Assembly: GCA_964036275.1 (NCBI GenBank)
Contig: OZ038435.1
Coordinates: 16,333,920-16,397,919 of the forward strand
Source of the DNA: Litoditis marina
Lineage: Eukaryota; Nematoda; Chromadorea; Rhabditida; Rhabditidae
Direction: 5' to 3'
DNA: 64,000 nt
Positions 48,233 through 58,230 of this stretch are shown piece after piece. Both the position numbers and the translations under genes were made by a program. The notes under the pieces were generated by a model, which was not told where the DNA came from, searched no databases, and saw nothing but the letters and a program-made list of their open reading frames with translations. Numbering within the stretch: position 1 is the stretch's first letter; each line of letters begins with the position of its first letter.

Positions 48233-48465
48233 AGTGACCTTGGATTGACCGATTCATTAATTACGAAAATACCATGCTATGTAGACACATGCGGGGCGAC
48301 CTTCAATTGACCGTTCCCGCAATTACGAAAATAATGAGTCAGGTGTGAAAGCGCGTGACCTTGCATTACGGTTGCCCAATACCCTATTTACGAAAATACT
48401 ATGTGGACTCAAAGGGGGCGTGGCCAAGGCCTGTGATTGGTCAATTAATGACTTACGAAAGTATC
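48233..48465. promoter_or_regulatory. Four degenerate repeats of about 62-65 bp in the polymerase upstream region
   Basis: TTACGAAAA(T)/TTACGAAAG boxes recur near 48261, 48323, 48389 and 48453. Each is preceded by GTGACCTTGNATTGACC, or by TGATTGGTC in the last. This looks like an array of sites between the divergent acidic-protein and polymerase genes. Confidence 0.65.
48414..48440. promoter_or_regulatory. GC-box plus inverted CCAAT module, polymerase copy
   Basis: GGGGGCGTGGCCAAG followed by CTGTGATTGG. The same arrangement with identical 27-bp total length occurs at 61313-61339. It lies about 75 bp before the polymerase ATG. GGGGGCGTGGC resembles Sp1/KLF sites and ATTGG an NF-Y site; that reading is inference. 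Confidence 0.7.
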
Positions 48466-48515
48466 GGGCGAGAATTACGTAAATCGCCATTCGACACATT
48501 TACGTTCATATCACC

Positions 48516-51500
48516 ATGTCGTCCCTTTTTGACTGTGAATTGAAAATTAAATCTGTTGTTCCTGCCTCTACTCGTCTATCTCTTCCCTTTGCTATCACGC
48601 TTTCGAAACTCATTGCCGATTTATCATCCGCCACTGACCCCAGTGAGTGTGGGAGAATCCGTCGGCAACTGTCCAGGCTGAAGAAGAATATCAGAACTTG
48701 GAAGGAGAAATCTATCGAGCTTCTTGAAAGATGTGAAATCCCGGCCGATAAACCTATCTTCGGGTTGGATGATCTCGAGAAGATTGTCGCAAAGTTTCCT
48801 CGCTATCATATTCAACTCTATCATCGTGTTCCTCCTGCTAAAGTATATTCACTGAAATGGGAAAGTAATACTACTGCCCCCAAAAAGATGTTTATTGCCT
48901 GTTTCAACGATTCTTTCGATATATTCACTCCCAATAGAACCACTATTGGAAAAACTCTATGTAAAGACTGCTACAAACCGTATACTAGACCCGATCGTCA
49001 CAAGTGTAAGAATATGTGTATCAAATGTCGTCGATTGGGGTGCACTGGTACCCCAATTCAGCCACTCTATTGTCCCGGATGCCACGTAACGTTCTACCTG
49101 CTGGAATGTTTTGATGCACACAGACTGACCTTGAATAGACGCCCGGGCAGATCGACATGTGACAGGTTCAAGAGATGTCCGGAAGAAGGGTGTAATGCAT
49201 TCTACCGGCCTGAAAATCTACGCGAACCACACATTTGTACCAATAATGTATATTGCTCAAACTGCTGTAGCCACGTGAACCCCGTGACACACGATTGTTG
49301 CTGGATTCCACCCACTGAGAGAGATGTACAGAAGAAAATCGAGAAACAGTCAAAGTTCAAGATTGTATGCTACGATTTCGAAACTGTCCTACTGGAGGAC
49401 CCGACAGACATGGGCGCCTATTGTCAGCAATGGCCTAACTATGTATGCTACTCCATAATGTGTCATGACTGTTTCAACAACCCGCTCCACGAGCAATGTA
49501 CCAATTGCGGGTCTTGCCGAACCGGTTTTTTCCGTCACGATGCCGTCCATGATAATCGCGAGACAGTTGTCGACAAATTCACTCACTTTCTACTGTATGA
49601 TTCTTCACTTGATGAGGCCATTGTTATTGCACACAACGCGTCGCGATTCGATCTACACTTCATGCTACGCCCTATTCTTCGTCGAAAGATCATCCCGCAA
49701 ATTGTTAAGAACGGTCTCAAAATCTTCCAGATGAAAATCAATCGGAAAAAGGGAGAAAAGCACAATAAGCTGAAATTCAAGGACTCCTGTCTTTTTCTGC
49801 CCATGGCCCTTTCCAGTCTACCAAAAGCCTTTGGATTCGAGGATATGAAGAAAGGGACGTTTCCGTATCTGTTCAATCACCCCGATAATTATGGAACAGT
49901 TCTCCCCACCCTTCCGCCTATTGAAATGTACGACCCCGACCATATGAAACCGGACGGTTGTGCTACATTCATGGAGTGGTATGAGGAGAATAAGCATCGT
50001 CCCTTCAACTTCAACGAGGAGCTCCACTCGTATTGTGTTAACGATGTAGCCCTTCTCCATCAAGGGCTTGCGAGATATATGAAGGCCAGCTTGGATATGA
50101 CCGGATTCAATCCTATAATCCATTCATGTACTTTCGCATCGTTCAGCTTTTTCCTCATCAAACATAAATACATGAAGCCGGGACAAGTTGGAATCCTCCC
50201 TGAGAATGGCTATCACTCGAATGATGTTCAGTCAAAACTTGCCATAAACTATATCAAATGGATTGAACAGCGAGACGGTATTGAGCTTCAATATATTCTA
50301 CGTGGTGGAGAGCATTTCTTTCTCCACAACAACAAGAAAGTCAAGGTCGACGCCTACCATGCGGCCACAAACACGGTTTACGAAGTTCTCGGATGTATGG
50401 TTCATGGGTGTATTCACCACACGCGAGAAAATCAGAAACACCCGTTTTATTATAAAACCATGAAGGATGTTCGTGAAGAAACGATGGCCCGGCTGGCAAT
50501 CATACAGAAGAAGGGATACAATCTCAAAGTTGTGTGGGAGCACGAGATCGACACTGAACTGGCAACTAACCGGGGAATGAAGAAATTCTTCAAGGGCGTT
50601 CTACATCATCGACGCCTGATTGTGCGCGACAGTTTCTGTGGTGGCCGCACCCAGAATTTCGTATTGAAAGCAGAACCTGACGTTTCGAAAGGTCAGACCA
50701 TTGATCATCTGGACGTCAACAGCATGTACCCCTACGTTCTTGCAAATACTCCAATGCCGATGGGACAGCCCACTGTTATCACCGAAAACATTGAGCCTAT
50801 AGTATTACCTCTTCCATACAGAGGATTCTACATGCTCGATATCTTACCGCCAACTACTCTTCGTCATCCGATTGTCCCGATGCGTCATGATAACAAACTC
50901 CTCTTTCCTCTCTGCAGATCATGTACTATTGCGCAGAAAAAACGTTGCCTGCACCCACACTCTACCTGAAGATCGTTATCTACATGTGACAATATTTCAG
51001 GCCGAACTAGAAAAAGCGCTAGAACACGGCTACAGGGTTCTCCGTGTTTATGAAGTGTGGCACTGGCCAGCTGACAAGTGGGGAAGTGATCTCTTCAAAG
51101 AATTCCTCAATGGTTTTATTAAGGTAAAGATGGAGTCTAGTGGATGGCCCACGTCTGACATGTCGGAAGAAGAAAAGGACCAGCTGATAGCAGACCTGCA
51201 CGAGAAAGAAGGTATACTGATGGACAAGTCCAAAGTGGAAAAGAACTTGCCTCTCCGGACGATCTCAAAGCTGGCAATCAACTCTTCATGGGGGAAATTT
51301 GCCGAGAAGTCTGGGAAAATTCAGACCACATTCCATGATACAACAAGCGATGAGGACCTGGGATGGATTTTCAATGATGAGAAGCTTGATGTGAGTGGTG
51401 TCAGGACCATTGAAAATCTGATAATGGTTTCCTACAAAGAGAAGGCTATTTATCAGGCCCCACAACCGTTTACGAATTGTGCGATAGCCGCCATAACTAC

Positions 51501-52002
51501 ATGTATGGGACGACTCATGCTATGGGAAGCACTACACAGACTAGAAGATCGCGCACTCTACTGTGATACCGATTCCGTGGTGATGCTATCGGAACCTGGA
51601 AAAGATAACCTGGATGATCTACGTGGCTCTTATCTCGGGAAATGGCAGAGCGAAGTCCCCGAAGGATATCACATCACCGGCTTTGTCAGTACCGGTGCCA
51701 AAGTCTATTCGTACCAGGTCGTGCACCCAACCCATGGTCGAAAACCCGACATCGTGAAAGCGCGCGGAATAACGCTTGATGTTCAAAATGCGGAGCAAGT
51801 GAATTTCGAAAGTATGCTACGACAGGTGGAAAGGCTAGTGCAAGAGGGCGAAACGATGAAAATTACCACCAGCCGTCCCCAAATCGTGAAAAAACTCGGC
51901 CAAGTGTTCACGAAGGAGCAGCAGAAGAGCCTCAAGCCCGTGATGAATAAACTCAGATACAACTCAGATTATTGTACATTGCCTTATGGATTTATTGAAT
52001 AA
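48516..52002 (+). CDS. Protein-primed family B DNA polymerase, with one frame change
   Basis: Replicates the element from protein-primed ends. The N-terminal 280 residues include a Cys-rich zinc-binding region. Exonuclease motifs are Y-D-F-E-T (286-290), N-x3-F-D (374-379) and Y-x3-D (506-510). A segment with V-D-A-Y-H and Y-E-V-L-G-C-x-x-H-G-C, often seen in Polinton polymerases, comes next. Polymerase motif A is D-V-N-S-M-Y-P (733-739). The first frame ends at 50969. The continuation lies one base ahead (open 50872-52002) with K-x3-N-S-x2-G-K (about 51268) and D-T-D-S (51565-51576). The switch must occur around 50915-50950, where there is a run of six A (50937-50942). The cause could be a sequencing error, a mutation or ribosomal frameshifting. 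AATAAA overlaps the stop codon. Confidence 0.93.
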
Positions 52003-52063
52003 ATATTGTTATGATTATTGTATATTTATTCGTGAAAATGGTCTAATTGGGAGGATTCCATGA

Positions 52064-52290
52064 TTGATAGCCTTATTTCCATGTGCTATTACACCCTCTG
52101 CACCCTCTCGTTTTCCCTTACTCTCTCACCCCGCGCGATCTCTCTGGCGGGAACAGGTTTTTCTCTGCTGTGCTAGCCACAATGCATGTACACAGAGAAT
52201 CTCTATACCTCTCTACGTTCTTTGCGCCCTCCTGATTCTCTCTCCGTGAAAACTCTCTAACCATCTAGCAGGCTCTTCACGAAACGTGAT
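52064..52290. repeat. Pyrimidine-rich repeat, copy 1
   Basis: A CT-rich block beginning CTATTACACCCTCTGCACCCTCTCG, with AACAGGTTT.TCTCT and later CTAACCATCTA. It resembles 60455-60660 in content and order. It lies just past the polymerase stop. Confidence 0.75.
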
Positions 52291-52492
52291 CTTAAGCACC
52301 GCCATCGCGATTGAATGTTGCGGAACTGCTTAATGAAAATTCTCCAAACTCGATAGTTTTTTTTTTAGAAGTTGTAGTCTGGGGGTTGTAGTCTTTGCGA
52401 ACCGTTACACTTTTTCATGTGAGTTCTAGAGAAAAGATTATACATCTTTATGATGAATAAATAAAACACAGCATTAATAAAACATAAAAAAA
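52291..52492. other. Intergenic segment, nothing recognised
   Basis: Lies between the pyrimidine-rich block and the end of the RING gene. Contains AATAAATAAAA on the plus strand, possibly a second poly(A) site for the polymerase. Confidence 0.4.
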
Positions 52493-53791
52493 TCATCCTT
52501 CCCTCTGGAGTTCTACTCTACAGACTGGACAGCATATATTCTTCTTTTTGCCGTCAGTCCTCATAGCCTGTCCCTGTGCTTCTATAGAAGCCACCAGACA
52601 AGTCCTGCAGAAACGATGCTGGTACTTCGTGGACTGGTCCCCAGGGCATCTGGCGACTTCTTCACTCAGGTCATCTGCGAGGCATATCTAGAATATGGAA
52701 CACTATAGGATAGAGGACCTTATGTTATTTTCACCACCCTTTGTATCCTATTGAGTTTTCCTGGCGTTCTTCGACGAAATCTTTCACTCCTCTAGAAAAT
52801 ATAGTAGCCAAATGATATTTCAACAAGCCGTGCGTGCGCGCTCTCCTCCTTTATGGTTCTACTATCGTTCGTCTACCGATAAAACATCAAATAACTGATT
52901 CCAATGTCCGAATAGGCAGAAAAGTTCGAGAAAAACAGACTAAGTTTTAGACGAAAAGGTGAAAACTGGTCTACTTTGCTGGAAAAAGTTTAAATTTTAG
53001 CGTGTTTACATTTGAAAACCGACTACTTTTTGTCGCTTAGTCAGACTTTACTGGTGCATGATTCTAATTTGAGAAGTATGATTTCGTTGTGTTAAAAATG
53101 TGTGATCAGATAATAGCCAAAATGTAGAACAGAAACTAACCGGACAGCGCGCGTCCTCATCTTCTTTGTATCCTTCCTTCAGCTGGAGGGATAGGTCCCA
53201 AGGCTTCTGGACCGGCGGCTGCGGTGCGTTTGAAGAATGATGCGACAGTGGCTGACGGACACCTCTCAGAGCTTGAGTCGACATAGGCTCTTCGGGTTCG
53301 AACCCTCTGAAAAGCGTAAAAGAATATAGGTTCCCTTTTCAATTCAACGTCACGAAATCACAAAATTGGGTAATTTGATAAATAGGTATAGGTTCCCCTC
53401 TTGTTTTAATCTCAATCGTTTACTCATGAAGCAGTTTTTAGACTTTCCTAGAATAGTTGAGAACCAACCCGAATGAACATCACATTTGATCGTTTCTAAT
53501 ATAAAGTAACTTCAATTTCAATCGTTTACTCATGAAACAGTTTTTTTACACGTTCCTAGAATAGTTGAGAAGAACTAACCCCCAACTCCCTGCCGACAGC
53601 CGTGCTGCGAGTTGAAGACGGGCCTCTCTAGCCCGGCGACGTAGTTCCTCCCTTGAAAAAATAGTACAAAATGAGGAGTGATGATGGGAAAGTGTTAGAT
53701 ACATGCTGACAAATGATACTCCAACAACTAACCTATGCAACATTTGGCGCTGGTTGGTGTGCACCGGAAGGTTCACTGAGTGAGAGGGCAT
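52493..53791 (-). CDS. RING-type zinc-finger protein, four exons (candidate E3 ubiquitin ligase)
   Basis: Exons on the minus strand: 53791-53733, 53651-53580, 53306-53141 and 52687-52493. All introns are GT-AG (GTTAGT donors), the frame is kept throughout, and the protein has 163 residues. The third splice joins the first Cys pair of the finger, C98-x2-C101. C113, H123-x2-C126-x2-C129 and C152-x2-C155 with P-V-C-R follow. The third ligand is unusual: C113 is nine residues before the His instead of the C-x-H of a standard RING. Residues 20-45 are Arg-rich and helical. Such proteins usually transfer ubiquitin from an E2; targets are unknown. Confidence 0.78.
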
Positions 53792-53976
53792 TTCAACAAT
53801 TGTTGCGTGTGAATTAGGTATAAAAAAACTATCACCGTTCTGGCTATTTATAGAGCTAGGAGGTGGAGCTTGGGGTGAAACTTTACTGTGTTCAGTTCTT
53901 ATCTTGTCTTACAATCAACCGTTCAAATGTGAGGGTGAAGCGAGGAATATTGGAAGCAACCATTTATTGAGTACAA

Positions 53977-54342
53977 TTAACAGTAATAAACATAAGTAAC
54001 AAGTTTAACATCAAAATCGGTTGGAGGCTCAGGCTTCTTTTCAACAGGAGAGCCCGGGCTGCGTTGTTTTCTTTCCTTCTTCTTGGGCATGATAGGAGAC
54101 TCTTCAGTTTTTATGTCTTCTTCGGTCTTTACATTAATTACAACAGGCTCAGCGGATTCGGCCTGCATGCGTTTAAGATAGGAAGGAACGTTTTTGAAAC
54201 GGGCAAAAAATTCTTCAGAGGAAAGATTCAAAGAGGGAACATCAACCCCAGGGTGTTTTACGTGGTTGTGAGAAAGTCTTCTCTGTTTGGAGGAAAAGAA
54301 TTTGTCACAAAGAGTACAATAAGTAGAACAGAGAGAATGCAT
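53977..54342 (-). CDS. C2H2 zinc-finger protein with basic tail (121 residues)
   Basis: The N-terminus has a single C2H2 finger, C-x2-C then H-x-H-x3-H (about residues 9-29). A central segment, S-S-E-E-F-F-A-R-F, follows. Two SUMO-consensus sites (V-K-T-E and I-K-T-E) lie close together, then a likely nuclear signal P-K-K-K-E-R-K. TTTATT on the plus strand just after the stop supplies a minus-strand AATAAA. It could regulate element or host transcription. It starts 29 bp after the end of the protease gene on the same strand, so the two may be co-transcribed. Confidence 0.7.
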   Translation of the reverse strand: MHSLCSTYCTLCDKFFSSKQRRLSHNHVKHPGVDVPSLNLSSEEFFARFKNVPSYLKRMQAESAEPVVINVKTEEDIKTEESPIMPKKKERKQRSPGSPVEKKPEPPTDFDVKLVTYVYYC

Positions 54343-54371
54343 AACCGACCGTTCGCTATGGATACAGATAA

Positions 54372-54827
54372 TTAAATGGGGTCAATCCTGTACTTGAACG
54401 CTTTCTCCATGAAATTTCGAATGAAAACATCGTCTTTTTTCACCACGTCAAAAAGTCCGCATATGTTTTTGAAGGAATGTTTACGTGCCAGCATGCATGC
54501 CACAAAAATAGTATAGCCTCCACATGTAATTTCATCACCTTTCTGGGGTCTACACTTATTGATAATAACTCGCGAGTACTGAGTCACATAGTCAAATATT
54601 TCTTTTTTCGGTTTTTGGCTTAGGGAACAGAAAAAGTAGCAGGTTCTGCCTCTTACGTATATCAATTGCCAATGAATTCCTTCACTCCCATGAGGAGCAG
54701 TATTAACCACCACGAAGAATTCTCTCGCCGTGAATCTCGGAATCCTATCACATGCATAAACGCCCTTGAAAAAGCGTGAAGCGGTTCTGTCTTTCTTGAA
54801 TATTAGTGATAGATCTGTGCCATACAT
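54372..54827 (-). CDS. Adenain-like cysteine protease (capsid maturation)
   Basis: 151 residues. The family pattern is present: catalytic His52 in G-I-H-W-Q-L-I, Gln95 as oxyanion residue and Cys102 in C-G-G-Y. The place normally held by the acidic triad member, after Y-F-F, is Cys67 (Y-F-F-C-S) instead of Asp. A nearby acidic residue might substitute or the enzyme may act as a Cys-His dyad. In adenoviruses and Polintons this enzyme processes capsid and core precursors. It starts 29 bp from the divergent basic core-like gene. Confidence 0.85.
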   Translation of the reverse strand: MYGTDLSLIFKKDRTASRFFKGVYACDRIPRFTAREFFVVVNTAPHGSEGIHWQLIYVRGRTCYFFCSLSQKPKKEIFDYVTQYSRVIINKCRPQKGDEITCGGYTIFVACMLARKHSFKNICGLFDVVKKDDVFIRNFMEKAFKYRIDPI

Positions 54828-54856
54828 TACTTGTACCTGCTAGTGAGCGGTCGCTA

Positions 54857-55249
54857 ATGCCTTTTATACAATTAGATATTAATTCAGTCCCTTGGGACAA
54901 CCTTCTCAAGAGCGATCAGAATGGAAATGGACGATTTATCGGAATGCCACGACAACGAGGAGGTATGAGAGGGAGAGGTTTGGGAGGGATTTTAGCCACA
55001 GTTCTTGGAATGCTCCCCACTTTTTTCAAGTCACCTCTTGGTAGAGAAGTATTGAGTACCGGCAAAAGTATAGTGAAAGATGTGGTTTCTGGTGAGAAAT
55101 TCGGGGAATCAACGAAAAAGCATGGGAGACAAGCTGTGAAAAATCTGACCGGACTGGGAAAACGAAGAAAAACTCCAATCGCAGTACTTCATTCTAAACG
55201 AAGTTCGTCTAAGAAACGGTTGCACCTCTTAAATGCTCCAGCTAATTGA
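54857..55249 (+). CDS. Small basic core/lytic-type virion protein (pVI/pX-like)
   Basis: 130 residues from the ATG at 54857, chosen over an upstream in-frame ATG at 54806 that would overlap the protease gene. A Gly/Arg-rich part has M-R-G-R-G (37-41), which fits the adenain [MIL]-x-G-x-G cleavage rule. A hydrophobic, probably amphipathic stretch follows (42-57), then a long Lys-rich tail. This layout recalls adenoviral minor core or membrane-lytic proteins, and its place between protease and major capsid fits. Similarity is by composition and context, not by clear motif. Confidence 0.65.
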   Translation: MPFIQLDINSVPWDNLLKSDQNGNGRFIGMPRQRGGMRGRGLGGILATVLGMLPTFFKSPLGREVLSTGKSIVKDVVSGEKFGESTKKHGRQAVKNLTGLGKRRKTPIAVLHSKRSSSKKRLHLLNAPAN

Positions 55250-56561
55250 CCCCAAAAGTACTCAAGCTATTCTACCCGAGCTTGATTTACATAGTATGCC
55301 GGGCTCCCAAGTAGGAGTCCAAAATAGTAGATGGACTAGAATTAATCTGAAAAATACTCTCACTCCTGATTCCAACGGCCCCTTTGAATTTCAACTGGCA
55401 AGTAACTCAAAATCGTATATTAACCTAAAACGTTCCTGGCTCGTATGGAAATTTAATCTCACAGATCAAACAGATAAAAAAATCCCTGCAAAGGATGCCA
55501 CCGGGGCAAAAAATCCCATCCATGCCCCAATTCAGGGTATTGCCGGAGCCATTGCAAAGCAGTATGTACTACATATAAACTCCCAAATTGTGGAATCAAG
55601 CAGTGTAAATACCGCATATAGATATTTCCTCGAAAACGAGCTCACACTGAGCCGTGATGCTAAAAACAATACTCTAAGTGTAGCGGGATATGCGAGCGAT
55701 GACAAATACGACGATCATCACCAGGCAGGACACATAGCGAGAGCCAAATTGACTGAAGATGGAAAATCCTGCGAGGTTGCATGCAGACTGCCTTTAGACT
55801 TGGCTTCCCAAAACAAACTTCTTCTAAACTTCCTCGACGTTCGCTTAACTGTTTATACAAACTCGTCTGAATTTCTATTAGAGGATTTGGACGGTTCTAA
55901 TACTCCCAAGTTTAGGATTGAGGACGCCTTTGTTCTTCTAAATGAATATGATCTTGCTGATGGATACATGAACTCTGTTGAAAAATCTCTAATGCAAAAC
56001 CCTATTCAATATCCTTTAAATTCAGTGCAAATGCGATCAGTTTATATTGCCGAAGGAAGAATGGACTCCCCTCATTTTGTAGCTTTTTCCACACATTGTC
56101 CGAAAAGAGTTACAATCGCACTTGTTGGCTCTGAGGCATTCAATGGTAATTACAAGAAATCTCCTTTCAATTTCAAGCACTTCAATTTATCCAATCTGGC
56201 CGTAGAAATTTCGGGTATAACTTACCCTGGACGTCCCTGGAATCTGGATTTCAAAAATGATATTTACGCTCAGGCATACCTTTCTACTATGGAGTCTTTA
56301 GGATTTTCACGTAGCGGAGAGAATAACGATATATCTATGAAAAAGTTCAAAAATGGTTGGGCCATCTACTCCGTAGAACTTAGTCCAACAGTTCACGATC
56401 CAGATCTATTCGATCTCATCAAACAAGGAAACGTAACAGTCCGTCTTGAGTTCAAGGAGCCGGTTCCTGCAGGAGGAATATATGCTGTTGTTCTGGGAGA
56501 ATTCGATTCGATTCTATCCATTGACTCTAATCGGAACCCCCACATTGATTCTATTCTGTAG
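55233..56561 (+). CDS. Major capsid protein, double jelly-roll type
   Basis: 442 residues. Position, length and pattern fit Polinton major capsid proteins: an N-terminal strand region with S-W-L-V-W-K-F, long beta-rich stretches, the G-I-T-Y-P-G-R-P-W-N-L-D-F motif in the second half and a beta-rich end. Such proteins trimerise into the hexon-like capsomers of icosahedral shells. The start overlaps the preceding gene by 17 bp. An AATAAATAA signal just after the stop lies in a 63-bp gap shared with the convergent minor capsid gene. Confidence 0.88.
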   Translation: MLQLIDPKSTQAILPELDLHSMPGSQVGVQNSRWTRINLKNTLTPDSNGPFEFQLASNSKSYINLKRSWLVWKFNLTDQTDKKIPAKDATGAKNPIHAPIQGIAGAIAKQYVLHINSQIVESSSVNTAYRYFLENELTLSRDAKNNTLSVAGYASDDKYDDHHQAGHIARAKLTEDGKSCEVACRLPLDLASQNKLLLNFLDVRLTVYTNSSEFLLEDLDGSNTPKFRIEDAFVLLNEYDLADGYMNSVEKSLMQNPIQYPLNSVQMRSVYIAEGRMDSPHFVAFSTHCPKRVTIALVGSEAFNGNYKKSPFNFKHFNLSNLAVEISGITYPGRPWNLDFKNDIYAQAYLSTMESLGFSRSGENNDISMKKFKNGWAIYSVELSPTVHDPDLFDLIKQGNVTVRLEFKEPVPAGGIYAVVLGEFDSILSIDSNRNPHIDSIL

Positions 56562-56624
56562 TAATTGTGTATCAAATAAATAATTGTTCATTAAAAAGTT
56601 TATTCTCATTTAAAACAACATAAT

Positions 56625-57512
56625 CTATGTTTTTATTTTGATGTGTAGTGTAAGAACCACGCTTCCAAAGCTAAAGTCAATTGGTTTTCCTTGTTCCGAT
56701 AGAATTTCTATGCTGATAGTGTCCAAAGTATCATACATCACCGGTAAATACTTGACCGGAAAGAATGAGTGCCGTATTGTCTCTCCATAGTTCCCTGTCA
56801 CAGGGCAACACTGTAACAAACTCGATCTAGTGTTCCCAACAATACTAGTAGTGACAGTATCAGAATATATGTAAATCAGTGACTGCTGGTTATAATAATC
56901 AATTCGATGATCTGCATGTGTTGTTCCGTAAAATATATTCCTTGTAAAACCGAGAAAATAAGCCAAATCAGGATCTATCACCACACTTTTGACCTCTGGG
57001 TTATCTATATTCAATGTAAATCTTTTCACATTTCTATGAAAGTAGAAATTTACTCCTGTTTCACCTGTATATGGTGATTGTGCTCTTTTTACTCTATTTG
57101 AATCCTTATCTTTTTCGGTCTCTATATCATCGTTCATGTACTCTGCCTCAATGACCTCACTCGCAACAATTTCAAGGGCAGTTCCGGACAGTTGTTTTTT
57201 GCTTATCTCGCTTTTCGCGCTTCTTTTCAAACGATGGCTCACGTTTAAAAGGTTAGCGAGCTGCTCGCCGCTCTCGTAATGACCTCGAGGGAGATGAATC
57301 TGAGTAGGAGTATGATTTTTAAATTTAATGGTATATGAACCACCATTGGCCATATTCTGCATTGATCGGGGAAATACAATTTCGGTGAGACCAATCACAT
57401 GTCGATCTTTTCGTAATTTCAAAGTCTCCGGTAATCTAGTAGTAAACCGTGAAGAAGTATTTTTTCTATCGGAAGTGACGGATGATATAAGGGTAATGTA
57501 TGAGTCGTCCAT
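56625..57512 (-). CDS. Minor capsid (penton-type) protein, single jelly-roll
   Basis: 295 residues. Opens with an S-S-V-T-S-D-R-K segment and R-F-T-T-R-L-P, and closes with D-F-S-F-G-S-V-V-L-T-L-H, both typical of Polinton minor capsid proteins that form the vertex pentamers. Residues about 95-150 are a polar, lysine-rich insertion. AATAAA overlaps the end of the gene. It diverges from the ATPase gene across 67 bp. Confidence 0.85.
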   Translation of the reverse strand: MDDSYITLISSVTSDRKNTSSRFTTRLPETLKLRKDRHVIGLTEIVFPRSMQNMANGGSYTIKFKNHTPTQIHLPRGHYESGEQLANLLNVSHRLKRSAKSEISKKQLSGTALEIVASEVIEAEYMNDDIETEKDKDSNRVKRAQSPYTGETGVNFYFHRNVKRFTLNIDNPEVKSVVIDPDLAYFLGFTRNIFYGTTHADHRIDYYNQQSLIYIYSDTVTTSIVGNTRSSLLQCCPVTGNYGETIRHSFFPVKYLPVMYDTLDTISIEILSEQGKPIDFSFGSVVLTLHIKIKT

Positions 57513-57579
57513 TGTGCAGCCGTGCTCTTGGGATGTAAATTTGGTAATGAAGTCATTTGAGTATAATCACTCTTGAGAG

Positions 57580-58209
57580 ATGGTCTTTCAATTTGAGCTT
57601 CCCTGTCAAATATGTGTGGTCGGGTCTTCTTCCTCAGGAAAATCTACTCTGGTGCGCAAAATAATCGAGAATAGGCAGGATTATTTCAAAGAACCGATCG
57701 ATAGTGTATTTTGGTTTTACGGTATTCATAATGACGGTATTCCAAAGGGTGAAAATATTTTCGCGTATGAGGGAGTTCCCGATATGGAACTGATTAAAGA
57801 ACAGAAAGGAAAAAGATCGATACTTGTACTCGACGATCTGCAGTCTACCATGAATAGTAGTGCACAAAATAAGAAAATTCTAAATGATTTATTCTGTCTC
57901 TATGCACACCATTTAGGCTTGGCCCTCATTACCATGTTCCATAATGCCTTTGATGTCAGTAGAACGGCCCGGATTAATTCAAACTACATGTTTCTACTGC
58001 GTACAAATTCGGATAAACTACAAGTCAGAAATTTGATGATCCAATTATTCGGAGAGCAGTGGAAATCGGCCGTGGAGGCCTATGAAGACGCGATGGTGGA
58101 GCCTTATAACCACTTATTAATTAATAACCACATTCATTGTAATCCCAAGCACCGATTATTGACTAGTATTACCGATACCTACCCCACTGTATATGTACCG
58201 CGCTCGTAA
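57580..58209 (+). CDS. Genome-packaging ATPase (FtsK/HerA superfamily, A32-like)
   Basis: 209 residues. The Walker A motif is G-S-S-S-S-G-K-S-T (15-23) and the Walker B motif is I-L-V-L-D-D (81-86). The following segment contains T-M-F-H-N. The protein would pump element DNA into preformed capsids. Length and motif spacing fit the Polinton family. Confidence 0.92.
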   Translation: MVFQFELPCQICVVGSSSSGKSTLVRKIIENRQDYFKEPIDSVFWFYGIHNDGIPKGENIFAYEGVPDMELIKEQKGKRSILVLDDLQSTMNSSAQNKKILNDLFCLYAHHLGLALITMFHNAFDVSRTARINSNYMFLLRTNSDKLQVRNLMIQLFGEQWKSAVEAYEDAMVEPYNHLLINNHIHCNPKHRLLTSITDTYPTVYVPRS

Positions 58210-58230
58210 AATACATTCTATTCCACTTCC

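Noticed and set aside
50945..51000. An intron (acceptor TTTCAG at 50995-51000) explaining the polymerase frame change
   Set aside because: The sequence just before this AG still reads as polymerase in the second frame, so removing it would delete expected residues; a one-base shift fits better.
57060..57250. R-V-K-R and R-L-K-R in the minor capsid protein as furin sites
   Set aside because: They lie in a lysine-rich insertion of a non-secreted capsid protein; chance is the simpler explanation.
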